In this document: one piece after another, positions 33,057 to 42,600 of the stretch | How positions within the stretch are numbered: position 1 is the stretch's first letter | Layout: each line of letters begins with the position of its first letter | Assembly (NCBI RefSeq): GCF_000172975.1 | Contig: NZ_ABTR02000001.1 | Span: 1,464,501-1,528,500 of the forward strand | Origin: Dethiosulfovibrio peptidovorans DSM 11002 | GTDB taxonomy: Bacteria; Synergistota; Synergistia; Synergistales; Dethiosulfovibrionaceae | DNA length: 64,000 nt | Direction of reading: 5' to 3' | Made by a program: the position numbers and the translations under genes | The notes under the pieces: generated by a model | Told to the model about the DNA's origin: nothing | What the model saw: only the letters and a program-made list of their open reading frames with translations | Database searches by the model: none

Positions 33057-33085
33057 ATACTATGCTCAAAAGGGAAGTTTGTAAA
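33057..33085 (-). promoter_or_regulatory. Promoter of the GntR-family gene
   Basis: On the minus strand, TTTACA (33085-33080), 17-base spacer, TAGTAT (33062-33057). It reads towards the regulator and probably the tct-cit genes. Confidence 0.6.
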
Positions 33086-33176
33086 GTACGTTTTCTCACA
33101 AGACGCTATGTATGCACGGCAAGGCAGTCTCTGAATATTCAGCCTGCTGTTTTTCCCTTATTGGGAGGTGCTTTTT

Positions 33177-34166
33177 GTGGTTGAGATAAGGGAGCTCTGT
33201 TTCCAAAGCGAGATGGAGGAGAGGGCCTCGCTTCTGGCCTCCAGGGGGCTTTCCGTCCCCGGTGGAGATGGCAGAATTTTGGGGGCTTTCGATTCCGATA
33301 GGCTTGTAGGTACCGCCTCTTTGTTCCGATCGGTCGTCCAGGGTGTGGCGGTCGACGATTCCTTCGAGGGGGAGGGGTTGGCGGCTTCCCTTATCTCCAG
33401 GGTCATTTCTCTGGCGGTCTCGGAGGGGATCGGTCACCTTTTTCTGTTCACCAAGCCATCGGAGGCCCTCAGCTTTTCCCGTTTAGGGTTCAGAGAGATC
33501 GTCTCGGTTAAAGGAGCCTCTCTTTTAGAGTGGGGAAGTCCCGGTCTGGACAAATACCTCGCTGGCCTCTCCGAAATGGCCACTGGAAGGGACAGCTCGG
33601 CGGTGGTCGTAAACTGCAATCCCTTTACCCTGGGCCATCGATGGCTTCTCGAGAGGGCCTCCTCTTCGTCATCCCATCTTTTCGTCCTCGTGGTGGAGGA
33701 AGATCGGTCGATCTTTCCCTTCGAGGACCGGTTCCTTATGGTGAGTTCCGGGTTGTCCGATCTGGACAACGTTACGGTGATACCCAGTGGACCCTACGTC
33801 ATCTCTTCCGCTACCTTCCCTACCTACTTCACCAAGGGAGGGGAGGAAGAGTCCGTACACGCTGCTCTGGACATCCGGTTATTCGGTACTAAAATAGCTC
33901 CGGCACTCGGCGTTTCCAGGCGATTCGTGGGTAGCGAACCGAACTGTCGTCTCACCGCACTCTACAACGAGACCATGAAGACCGATCTACCACCTCTGGG
34001 AGTTGCGGTGGAGGAGCTGTCTCGGATAGAGAGCGGCGGTGTCCCCATAAGCGCTTCCAGGGTTAGAGCCTTACTGGAGTCGGGGGAGATGGATTCGATC
34101 CGCCCACTGGTTCCCGACGTAACCTGGAATTACCTTTTAAATCGATATAAAGAAAACGAGGAGTGA
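33177..34166 (+). CDS. citC: [Citrate (pro-3S)-lyase] ligase
   Basis: 329 residues from GTG 33177, 8 bases after GGGAGG (33163-33168). CitC acetylates the phosphoribosyl-dephospho-CoA arm of citrate lyase with acetate and ATP, which activates the enzyme. It has an N-terminal GNAT-like part (about 1-115: VDDSFEGEGLAASLISRVIS) and a nucleotidyltransferase part beginning VVVNCNPFTLGHRWLLERA (TxGH ATP-binding motif). PISASRVRALLESGE near the end matches the conserved ISAS...R block. Divergent from the GntR gene; first gene of citC-citD-citG. Confidence 0.94.
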   Translation: MVEIRELCFQSEMEERASLLASRGLSVPGGDGRILGAFDSDRLVGTASLFRSVVQGVAVDDSFEGEGLAASLISRVISLAVSEGIGHLFLFTKPSEALSFSRLGFREIVSVKGASLLEWGSPGLDKYLAGLSEMATGRDSSAVVVNCNPFTLGHRWLLERASSSSSHLFVLVVEEDRSIFPFEDRFLMVSSGLSDLDNVTVIPSGPYVISSATFPTYFTKGGEEESVHAALDIRLFGTKIAPALGVSRRFVGSEPNCRLTALYNETMKTDLPPLGVAVEELSRIESGGVPISASRVRALLESGEMDSIRPLVPDVTWNYLLNRYKENEE

Positions 34167-34171
34167 TGGGC

Positions 34172-34438
34172 ATGGAGTTCAGTTCCGCCGCGGTAGCAGG
34201 TACCCTCGAATCCAGCGATGTAATGGTTAGTTTCTCTCCGTCGGACGAGGTCTTAGAGGTGGAGGTCGAGAGTATCGTTATGAAGCAAAGAGGCAGGAGA
34301 ATAAGGGAGGTAGTCGATGAGCTGGTCTCCCAAGTAGGCCTTGAGAAGGGTGTCCTTAGAATTCAGGATAAAGGCGCCTTGGAGTGCACTCTGAGAGCTA
34401 GGATAAACACCGTTTTAGACAGGGCTGGAGCCCGCTGA
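34172..34438 (+). CDS. citD: Citrate lyase gamma subunit (acyl carrier protein)
   Basis: 88 residues from ATG 34172, spaced 8 bases from GAGGAG; GTG 34163 and ATG 34166, which overlap the citC stop, are alternatives. The start AAVAGTLESSDVMV contains the serine that carries the 2'-(5''-triphosphoribosyl)-3'-dephospho-CoA arm. DKGALECTLRARINTVLDRA is the family C-terminus. A second citD with about the same length lies at 63637, so the genome has two carrier proteins. Confidence 0.93.
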   Translation: MEFSSAAVAGTLESSDVMVSFSPSDEVLEVEVESIVMKQRGRRIREVVDELVSQVGLEKGVLRIQDKGALECTLRARINTVLDRAGAR

Positions 34439-34449
34439 GCTCCCCTCGT

Positions 34450-35331
34450 ATGCTGTCCGACAGGTTGGCAACCTTGGCTCAGAGGGCTCTTATCCATGAG
34501 GCCGCTTCTTCGCCCAAGCCCGGGTTGGTAACGTCTATCGACAGAGGAGCCCATCACGACATGGACTTCGGCTCCTTCGTTGCCAGTGCTTTGGCCTTGG
34601 GGCCTTTTTTTAAACAGGCTGCCACTATAGGGGCGAAGCTTCACCGTGAATCTCCGGAGGAATGTCTGAAGGTGTTGAGATCCGCCGGAAGAGAGGCGGA
34701 GTCGTCGATGGAGGAGGCCACCGGAGGAGTGAACACCCACAGGGGAGCGATATTCTCTATGGGGTTGGCCGTGGCGGCAGTCGCGAGGACCGTGTCTTTA
34801 GGGGAGGTTCCTCATGGAGAGGCGGTGGCGAAGGTTTCAGGATCCTTCGTGGCTGGGATAGTCGAGAGGGAGTTGACTCCCCTGCTTCTGAGACACGAAG
34901 AGCCCCTCTCCGCCGGAGAGAGGCTCTTCGTGTCTATGGGAGTCGACGGGATCAGGGGAGAGGCGGAGAGGGGGTTCCCCAGCGCTCTCGTCGCCCTGTC
35001 CCGCCTTAAGTCCTATCCCGATCCTCTATCGTCTTCCGCTATGTGCGACGCTTTGCTCTCCGTCCTGGCCTCGGGAAACGATACCAACGTGTTGTCCCGA
35101 GGAGGAAAGGAGAGAATGATATACCTGGCGGAGGCCGCCGAGGAGGCTTTGCGCCTTGGTTGCATGAAGACCTCCGAGGGACGTCGCAAGGTCGCCGCCA
35201 TGGAACGCTACTGTCTGGATAACTGGGTAAGTCCCGGAGGCAGTGCCGATATGCTGGCTTTGGCGGTGTTTCTTGTTCTGGTGGAACGAGAGTGGCCGAT
35301 CTCCTCTACCGTTTCTCTCTGTACTCCCTGA
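34450..35331 (+). CDS. citG: Triphosphoribosyl-dephospho-CoA synthase
   Basis: 293 residues. CitG makes the prosthetic-group precursor from dephospho-CoA and ATP. Family blocks: RALIHEAASSPKPGLVTSIDRGAHHDMDF near residue 20, GGVNTHRGAIFSMGLAVAAVA near 95, DTNVLSRGG near 215, and the closing NWVSPGGSADMLALAVFL. It is not fused to CitX, and no separate citX is seen in the window. Its 3' end overlaps the convergent kbl gene by 26 bases. Confidence 0.94.
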   Translation: MLSDRLATLAQRALIHEAASSPKPGLVTSIDRGAHHDMDFGSFVASALALGPFFKQAATIGAKLHRESPEECLKVLRSAGREAESSMEEATGGVNTHRGAIFSMGLAVAAVARTVSLGEVPHGEAVAKVSGSFVAGIVERELTPLLLRHEEPLSAGERLFVSMGVDGIRGEAERGFPSALVALSRLKSYPDPLSSSAMCDALLSVLASGNDTNVLSRGGKERMIYLAEAAEEALRLGCMKTSEGRRKVAAMERYCLDNWVSPGGSADMLALAVFLVLVEREWPISSTVSLCTP

Positions 35332-36529
35332 GTATATCCAGAACAGCGTCGATATCCGATGCCGTGTGGTCGCCGGATATCTGGAACCGTATCTCCTCGT
35401 CTCCCTTGGGAACCACAGGGTAGTTCAGCCCCGTGGCAAGGACGCCATTCTCCAGCAGGTAGGAGACTATCCTGGAGGTTTCCTCGGTGTCTCGGACCAT
35501 CAGGGGAACCACAGGATGGTCTCCGGGGATCACCTCGTAGCCCAGGTCGGTCAGCCCTTTCTCGAACCGTCCGGTCATGTCCCTCAGGTGTTTCAGTATG
35601 CCCCTTCCCTCGGGGCCGTCCAGTATCTCCAGGGCCTTGACCGTGGCGGCCGCCTCTCCGGCGGAGATGGGGTTCGAGTAGATGTACATGGGGGCGTGTT
35701 CCCTCAGGTAGGTTACTACCGCTTCGCTGGATACGACGTAGCCGCCGTTGACACCGTAGGCTTTGCCCAGGGTCCCCACCAGGACGTCGGCCCGACCTCC
35801 CGTGTATTCCTCCGTGCCTCTGCCTGTCTCTCCGAAGGCCCCCACCCCGTGGGAGTCGTCCACCACCAGTATGGCGTTCTCAGGAAAGAGATGGTCGTGT
35901 TTCCTGACCACTGCCTCTATCTCCTTAAGAGGGGCGTGGTCTCCTCTCATGCTGAAGATGCCGTCCGTGACGACTATGAGACGCCGGGCTCCCTGGGCCT
36001 CCAGGATCCTGCTCTCCAGCTCTGCCACGTCGTTGTGGCCGTAGACCGATTTGCTCCTGGGGCGGGAGAGCCTTATGGCGTTTATTATGCAGTTGTGGTT
36101 GAGCTCGTCGCTTATGACCGCCGTTTCCTTGGTTATCAGGGAGGTGAGCACTCCGTTTACCGTCATGTAGGCCGAGCTGAAGACCATGGCTTCCTCTCTG
36201 CCGTGAAAGGCGGCCAGTTTTTTCTCCAGGTCCCTGTGAGGTCTGAAGGTACCGCTTATGAACCGGACCGCTCCGGGGCCGACTCCGTATCTGGTGGCTC
36301 CCTCTTCCTCCGCCTCTCTGAGGTCGTCCCTCAGGGTAAGTCCCAGGTAGGAGTTGGAGTTCATCCTTATGAAGGGTTTCTCACCGTGTCCCTTGACGAG
36401 GTAGCGAGGCCCCCTGTCGCCTTCCGGCTTGATGACGTCCTCTATTATCAGTTCCTTGCCCTTGGCCCGTCCGGAGTTTCTCAGCTCCTCCAGGTTCCCA
36501 TTAAGGGTTTTCTCCAGTCTGTCCAGCAT
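35306..36529 (-). CDS. kbl: Glycine C-acetyltransferase (2-amino-3-ketobutyrate CoA ligase)
   Basis: 407 residues of the alpha-oxoamine synthase family (PLP fold type I). It converts 2-amino-3-oxobutyrate and CoA to glycine and acetyl-CoA. The PLP lysine is Lys256 in VGTLGKAYGVNGGYV, with VVDDSHGVGAFGETGRG before it and DELNHNCIINAIRLS near 141. It follows the SDR threonine dehydrogenase by 23 bases, which favours threonine breakdown over other members of the family (BioF, HemA, Spt). It overlaps citG tail to tail. Confidence 0.9.
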   Translation of the reverse strand: MLDRLEKTLNGNLEELRNSGRAKGKELIIEDVIKPEGDRGPRYLVKGHGEKPFIRMNSNSYLGLTLRDDLREAEEEGATRYGVGPGAVRFISGTFRPHRDLEKKLAAFHGREEAMVFSSAYMTVNGVLTSLITKETAVISDELNHNCIINAIRLSRPRSKSVYGHNDVAELESRILEAQGARRLIVVTDGIFSMRGDHAPLKEIEAVVRKHDHLFPENAILVVDDSHGVGAFGETGRGTEEYTGGRADVLVGTLGKAYGVNGGYVVSSEAVVTYLREHAPMYIYSNPISAGEAAATVKALEILDGPEGRGILKHLRDMTGRFEKGLTDLGYEVIPGDHPVVPLMVRDTEETSRIVSYLLENGVLATGLNYPVVPKGDEEIRFQISGDHTASDIDAVLDILREYREKR

Positions 36530-36552
36530 GGTTTTCTCTCCTTCCCCTACTT

Positions 36553-37500
36553 CTAGGATAGTTTGGCCTTCAGTTTCTCAAGCATGTCGACCGTCATGGC
36601 CTCCAGGTCGTATTTAGGGTTCCAGTCCCATTCCTCTCTGGCGGCGCTGTCGTCTATGGAGTTGGGCCACGATTCGGCTATGGCCTGACGGGCCGGGTCT
36701 ACGTCGTAGTTCAGGACGAATCCCGGTACGTGCTTTTCTATGGCCGCCGCAAGTTGGTCCGGCTCGAAGCTCATGGCGGTTATGTTGAAGCAACACCGGT
36801 GCTTCAGCCTGGACGGGTCGGCTTCCATGAGCCCCACCACACTATCCAGGGCGTCGGGCATGTACATCATGTCCATGTAGGTCCCCGGGGCTATGAAGCT
36901 GGTGTAGCTGCCTTTGCGAATTGCGTCGTAGTAGATGTGGACGGCGTAGTCGGTGGTCCCTCCTCCGGGAAGGGCGTCGTAGGAGATGAGTCCGGGGAAG
37001 CGGACTCCCCTGGTGTCCAGGCCGTATTTGCCGTGGTAGTAGTCGCACAGAAGCTCTCCCGATACCTTGGCCACTCCGTAGATGGTGTTGGGCCTCTGGA
37101 CAGTGTCCTGTGGCGTTTTGTCCTGTGGCGTCCCTGGTCCGAAGGCCGCGATGGAGCTGGGAAAGAAGAAGGAGCAGCTCTCCTGACGGGCGACCTCCAG
37201 GGCGTTGTAGAGACCGTTCATGTTGACCGACCAAGCCAGCTGGGGGTTCTTCTCCGCGTTGGCCGAGAGTATGCCGGCCAGGTGAAGCACCGTGTCGGCC
37301 CTGTGTCTCTTCACCAGTTCACTCAGCTTGTTTCCGTCAGTCACGTCCAGAAGCTCGAAGGGCCCCTCGCCAAGACGTTCCGTTCCCTCTTCCTTCACGT
37401 CCGTTGCCAATACGCAGTCGTTGCCGTATTCCTTCCTGAGACGGCGGATCAGCTCCGTCCCTATCTGTCCCAGTCCTCCGGTTACCACTATTCGTTTCAT
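36553..37500 (-). CDS. L-threonine 3-dehydrogenase, extended-SDR type
   Basis: 315 residues. NAD-binding GGLGQIG at 8-14, then SSIAAFGPGTP and the catalytic Tyr141-xxx-Lys145 in YGVAKVSGEL mark an extended short-chain dehydrogenase. The sequence pattern (ILSANAEKNPQLAWSVNMNGL, YMDMMYMPDAL) fits the SDR-type threonine dehydrogenases rather than sugar epimerases. The genes on both sides (kbl downstream, an amino acid symporter upstream) agree: threonine to 2-amino-3-oxobutyrate, then to glycine and acetyl-CoA. AAAAAAGGAGG precedes the start. Confidence 0.88.
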   Translation of the reverse strand: MKRIVVTGGLGQIGTELIRRLRKEYGNDCVLATDVKEEGTERLGEGPFELLDVTDGNKLSELVKRHRADTVLHLAGILSANAEKNPQLAWSVNMNGLYNALEVARQESCSFFFPSSIAAFGPGTPQDKTPQDTVQRPNTIYGVAKVSGELLCDYYHGKYGLDTRGVRFPGLISYDALPGGGTTDYAVHIYYDAIRKGSYTSFIAPGTYMDMMYMPDALDSVVGLMEADPSRLKHRCCFNITAMSFEPDQLAAAIEKHVPGFVLNYDVDPARQAIAESWPNSIDDSAAREEWDWNPKYDLEAMTVDMLEKLKAKLS

Positions 37501-37532
37501 CTATGTCGGCCTCCTTTTTTGATCATGAAAAG

Positions 37533-37557
37533 GAGGGGAGAGATAATCTCTCCCCTC
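37533..37557 (-). terminator. Hairpin between the symporter and threonine dehydrogenase genes
   Basis: Inverted repeat GAGGGGAGAGAT/ATCTCTCCCCTC with almost no loop, followed on the minus strand by CTTTTC. It is probably a leaky terminator, separating levels of symporter and enzymes. Confidence 0.6.
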
Positions 37558-37591
37558 AGGGGGTGGTGTGTTTCGGGCTTTTATGTTCCCG

Positions 37592-38815
37592 TCAGTCTCC
37601 GGCGCCTACCGGCTGTCCGGAGGTGTCCGGAATTCTTGCGTTCTTTCCTGTCAATTTGTTGACCAATATAGCGATGGCTCCGTCTCCCGTGACGTTACAG
37701 GCGGTTCCGAAACTGTCCTGGGCCAGGTAGAGGGCTATCATGAGGGAGAGCATGGTCGGGCTGAAGTGGAGCATAGACTCCAACACTCCCAAAGCCGCCA
37801 TGACGGCGCCGCCAGGAACTCCCGGTGCCGCTACCATGCAGACTCCCAACATCATCACGAAGGGCAGCATGGCTGCGAAGGATACGTCCATTCCGTGAAG
37901 CATCATGACCGCTATGGCACAGCTGGTCAGGGTTATGGTGCTTCCAGACAGGTGTATGGTGGCGCAGAGGGGAACTACGAAGTCCGCCACGTCCTCGTCG
38001 ACGCCGTTTTCCTTGGTCTGTTGAAGTGTGACAGGGATAGTCGCGGCGGAGGACTGGGTCCCTATGGCGGTGAAGTAGGCCGGGATCATGTTCTTTATAG
38101 CCTTGAAGGGGTTCTTCCCGGCGGCGGAACAGGCTATCAGATACTGGACGATCAACATGGTGAAATGCAACGCTATTATGACGGCATATACCTTTATGAA
38201 CACCGACATAATGGTCTGGACCTCGCCTCCGTAGGTCATATTTGCGAAGATGCCGCAGATGTGAAGCGGAAGGAGGGGAATTATCACCACGGAGATGAGT
38301 TTCTCTATTATGCTCTGGAACTCGTGCATGACCTCGTTGAGCTTGCCTCCGTCTATGGCGGCCATCCCTATTCCGAGGGTGAAGGCTATCAGCAAGGCGG
38401 TCATGACCCCCATTATCGCAGGCATCTCCACTATGAAGAACGGCGCCAGCAGGGCCTCTTCGGGGTTTCCGTGAGCTGCCGATTCGGAGACCATGGCGCC
38501 TACGCTAAGAATATGGGGGAATACGGCGCTGTCTGCGAAGTAGGCCAGGGAACCGGCCAAAACGGTGGAACCGTAGGCTATCGCGACCGTTAGCCCCAGT
38601 ATCTTACCGGCGTTCTTGCCCAGGTCGCCTATTCCGGGAGCCACGAACCCGATTATTATCAGAGGTATGCTGAAGCCAAGAAAGTTGCCGAAGAGGCCGT
38701 TGAAGGTTGCGAGAAGCCTTACCACCTGTTCGGGGGTGAACTTACCTATTAGTATACCGGCGATGATGGCGATTATCAGCTTTGGAAGAAGCCCTATCTT
38801 TCCTTTTCTCTCCAT
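37592..38815 (-). CDS. Dicarboxylate/amino acid:cation symporter (DAACS family)
   Basis: 407 residues from the ATG at 38815, 7 bases after GGAGGGA; a Met at 38830 is less well spaced. It has about 8 helices and the two hairpin motifs: the serine-rich IGTQSSAATIPVTLQQ and the C-terminal LAQDSFGTACNVTGDGAIAILV, with APGVPGGAVMAALGV between them. The family takes up Glu/Asp, Ser/Thr or C4-dicarboxylates with Na+ or H+. Position upstream of threonine catabolism suggests Ser/Thr (SstT-like) uptake. Confidence 0.9.
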   Translation of the reverse strand: MERKGKIGLLPKLIIAIIAGILIGKFTPEQVVRLLATFNGLFGNFLGFSIPLIIIGFVAPGIGDLGKNAGKILGLTVAIAYGSTVLAGSLAYFADSAVFPHILSVGAMVSESAAHGNPEEALLAPFFIVEMPAIMGVMTALLIAFTLGIGMAAIDGGKLNEVMHEFQSIIEKLISVVIIPLLPLHICGIFANMTYGGEVQTIMSVFIKVYAVIIALHFTMLIVQYLIACSAAGKNPFKAIKNMIPAYFTAIGTQSSAATIPVTLQQTKENGVDEDVADFVVPLCATIHLSGSTITLTSCAIAVMMLHGMDVSFAAMLPFVMMLGVCMVAAPGVPGGAVMAALGVLESMLHFSPTMLSLMIALYLAQDSFGTACNVTGDGAIAILVNKLTGKNARIPDTSGQPVGAGD

Positions 38816-38955
38816 TGATCGTCCCTCCATGTGAATATGATGTGTTTAGCTACACTTTTGTAAGCATATGTCGTTTCATAGGGCGGTACAATCGGTCCTG
38901 GGATGATAGGGACTTCTCCTTTTGCTGATTTATACTAGGGTTTTGTCGCCTATAG

Positions 38956-39600
38956 TCATCGATTGATGGATATCATTCCATTTCGTATGGCGTATTTGAC
39001 CAGATCGGCCAGGTTTTTCAGTTTCAACTTGTTCATTATGTGTTGTCTGTGGGTCCCGACGGTCTTTATGCTGAGATGCAATCTTTCCGCCACCTCTCTG
39101 TTCGTGTTCCCCTCCGCCAGGAGCATCAATATCTCTTTTTCCCTCGGTGTAAGAGGTTCTATGTCGTCCGGGTCGTGTAGAGACGACACGTACAGTTTTG
39201 CCACTATATGGGATATGCTGGGTCCTAGGTAGATCTCTCCGTCCATAACCTTCCTCACCGCCTCGACCAGTTCGGTGGAAGCGCAGTCCTTCAGAAGAAA
39301 TCCCAGGGCTCCTACCTTGAGCATCTCGGAGACGAAGCTTCTGTCGGCGTACATGGAGAGGGCCACCACTCTCGACGAGCCGTCCTCTACTATCCGTCTG
39401 GTCGCCTCTATTCCGTCCATCTGGGGCATCATGACGTCCATGACAGTTACGTCAGGTCTGATCTCGCCGGCTATGGACAGGGCCTCCTCTCCGTTTCCTG
39501 CCTCTGCCACTACCTCCATGTCTTCCTGGCGGTTCAGCAGGGCCTTTACTCCCTCCCTGAGTATCTTATGGTCGTCTGCCAGGAGTATCTTTATCGTCAT
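38956..39600 (-). CDS. NarL/LuxR-family response regulator
   Basis: 214 residues. The receiver has D9/D10 and phospho-acceptor Asp55 in VTVMDVMMPQMDG. The C-terminal LuxR HTH shows LTPREKEILMLLAEGNTNREVAERLHLSIKTVGTHRQHIMNKL. The start overlaps the kinase stop by 4 bases, so kinase and regulator are co-translated. Targets are unknown. Confidence 0.95.
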   Translation of the reverse strand: MTIKILLADDHKILREGVKALLNRQEDMEVVAEAGNGEEALSIAGEIRPDVTVMDVMMPQMDGIEATRRIVEDGSSRVVALSMYADRSFVSEMLKVGALGFLLKDCASTELVEAVRKVMDGEIYLGPSISHIVAKLYVSSLHDPDDIEPLTPREKEILMLLAEGNTNREVAERLHLSIKTVGTHRQHIMNKLKLKNLADLVKYAIRNGMISINR

Positions 39601-42600
39601 TCGTCGTCCCTCCTTCCGACCGGGACCATCAGTCTCACAGAGGTCCCCTCCCCCGGGGTCGACCTTATGACCAGCCGTCCTCCCAGGGAGATTATCCTCT
39701 CTCTGAGGCTGAAAAGGCCGAAGGATCTCCTATTCCCCTCCAGTTTCTCGAGGGTCTTGGGGTCGAAGCCCGATCCATCATCGGTGGTCGATACGTAAAG
39801 TCGATCTCCGTAGGTCTTGATCCTGATGGTCATCTTAGACGCCTCCGCGTGTTTTACCGTGTTCATCGCCAGTTCCCTGACCGCTCTAAACAGGAAGGCC
39901 TTCATGTCGTCGTCCATCGAGGGCATCGGTCCGTCCGAGATGTACTCTATGGAGATGCCGTAATTATCTTCAAATCTCTCCGACAGGTATTCCAACGCGG
40001 CGGTGAAGCCGAAACGGTATAGCATGGGGGTTCCTAACTCGAACGTGAGAGTCCTGGTGGAGTCTATCGTTTCGTCCAGCATGGACGTAACCGCCGATAT
40101 GTCCTCGTCTGCCTGGCCGGAAAGTGACTGGCGGAGCATCTCGAGTTTTATCTTGGACAAGGCCAGAGTCTGGCCTATGGAATCGTGGACCTCCGTGGCT
40201 ATCTGACGTCTTTCCCTTTCCTCCGCTTCGGTGAGGGCAGTGGCGAGGGATCTCAGTCTCTGTCTGTGTTTTGCCTCGTGTCTCCTGGCCTGTTCCAGTT
40301 GCCTGTTTTTCTCGGTCAGCTTTCGGTTGGCCCCTTCCATGACCATCCTTAGACGTCTCTCCGTCCTCTTTTCCTGTCGGTTTCTGACGTATTTAAGCGC
40401 CAGATAGAGTACGATCCCTAGCAATGAGATATAGAGAAGATAGGCCATGGGGGTTTCCCATATCGGGGGAATTACCACTATCTCGAGGTTTGCCTCTTCT
40501 TCGTTCCAGACCCCGTTGTTGTTGGCTCCTTTTACGGAGAAGACGTATCGTCCCGGAGGTAGATAGGTGTAGCTGGCCTCGTGTCCGTTTCCCGAGTGTA
40601 TCCAGTTCTCGTCGAACCCCTTCAGACGATACATGTATTCGTTGGCCTTCGGTGCGGTGTAATCCAGTGCGGCGAACTTTATGGTGATGTAGTTCTGTCT
40701 GTCGGTGAGGACAACCTTGTCGTATCCCTGTCGATTTTTCCTCATAGGAGCTGGCTCTCCGAACACCGAAACCTCGTTTATCACGACCGGAGGTATGTGT
40801 TCGTTTTCGCTTATGTTGTCCGGATAAAAGCTGTTGCACCCCTTGGTCCCTCCGAAATAGATCTTGCCGAAGCGGTCCGTTATGGCTGCCCCTCGATTGA
40901 ACTCCTTTCCCTGTAGACCGTCTCCCATGGAGTAGTTGGTGAGGTCCCCGGTCTCGGGATCCATGCGGCTCAGGCCGTTGTCGGTGCTGAGCCATAGATT
41001 GCCGTATCTGTCCTGAAGGATCGCCTTTATCACGTCGCTGGGCAGGCCGTTCTCGGACGTATATACGTCGACTTGGTCTCCTTCTATCCTCTGAAGTCCT
41101 AGGTCCGTCCCTATCCAGAGCCCCTTTTCGTCCAGCATCAGACATAGTATCCTGTCGCTCATGACCCAGTCATGCGACCAAGGAGTCATATGACGACAGG
41201 TTTGATCCTCCAGAGATAAGGAGAATAGACCGTCATCGTCGGTGCCTACCCACAGTATTCCGTCTCTAAAGGCCATGGAGGTTATCTCCGCTTCGGCAAG
41301 GCACTCCCATCTATCTTCCGGTAGGGCCATCGCTCCGTCCAATCGGAATGGCCCTCTTGCCGTCCCGATCCAGAGTGTTCCGTCGTCGCCCTGGATCATT
41401 GATCGAACCGGTGGAGATTCCTTTATGCCTATGAAGGGGACCGTCTCGAAAACGTTGCCGTCGAAGCTGTCCAGTCCCGAGTCTGTTCCTATTAGGAGTC
41501 TATCGTCGTCGCATCTGAATATGGATAGTACTCTGTCGCTGTCGGGACTCATGGGGTCTTGCGGGTCGTGTCTTATGGTCTCCGAAGTGCCCTTTCTCTC
41601 GTTGATAACCCTGAGTCCGTCGCCGTAGGTGCCGGCCCAGAGGGTGCCGTCTTTGTCCTTCCACAGTGCCCTGACGTCCTGTCCTACAAGACCCTTGACG
41701 TTGTAGGACTTGCTGTCGTACCTTTGGAAGGGTTTCTTCAGGTGGACCTTTTCCACTCCGTCGGAAAAGGTCCCCATCCAGATGATGCCTGTAAGATCTC
41801 CGAAGTATATCGACGATCCCGTGTCTCCAAAGATCGAGAGGACTATGTTTCCTCTGAGACCGTGGGGAGATGTGTTGTCCCTGCGGTAGATCGAGGTGCT
41901 CCCGGAGTTTGGGTCGAAGCGGATAACCCCGTTTCCGTCGGTCCCTATCCATAGTTCTCCCGCTATGTCCTCGTATATGGACGTTATCGATCTGGAGAGC
42001 CCGGTTTTATCCGTGGGTAGAGATACCGGGGCGAATTTTTCCGACTGTCTGTCCAGACCATAGAGCTTACCGGATCTCGTTCCCACCCAGATCCGGTAAC
42101 GGTGGTCCTCCTCTATGGCCGTTACGGCCCTGTTCGAGTCGTGACCTAAACCGTTCATCCCGTAGCGGGAGTAGCCGTCGTCGTCCTTTCTGTACAGGGC
42201 CCTGTCGGTCCCTATCCAGATTCCTCCGGAACGATCGGCTTTTAAGACATTGACCCCTTCTTCGGGGGCTCCGGGCAAACCTCTCTGATGTTCGAATTTA
42301 CCGCCCATGCCGATGGCCTTCTCCAGACCTTCCGTCGTCCCTATCCATAGGGTTCCCGAACGGTCCACGCAGAGGGCTGTTATCTCGTGAGCCCTCAGAC
42401 TGTTCTCGTCGGCAGGGTCGTTTCTGTAGTGTTCTATCACTCCAGTAGCCATGTTCAGTCGATCAAGCCCTCCGGAGGTGCCTATCCATAGGTAGCCCTT
42501 TCTGTCTTCCGCCAGCGAGGTCACGACATTGTCCGAGAGTCCATCGTCTCGGCCCCATCTTTTACGGTAGGTTTTGAATTCGTATCCGTCGTATCGGTTC

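Noticed and set aside
35243..36556. 437-codon open frame antisense to kbl
   Set aside because: The kbl protein has a full PLP site on the minus strand; the antisense frame shows no family pattern.
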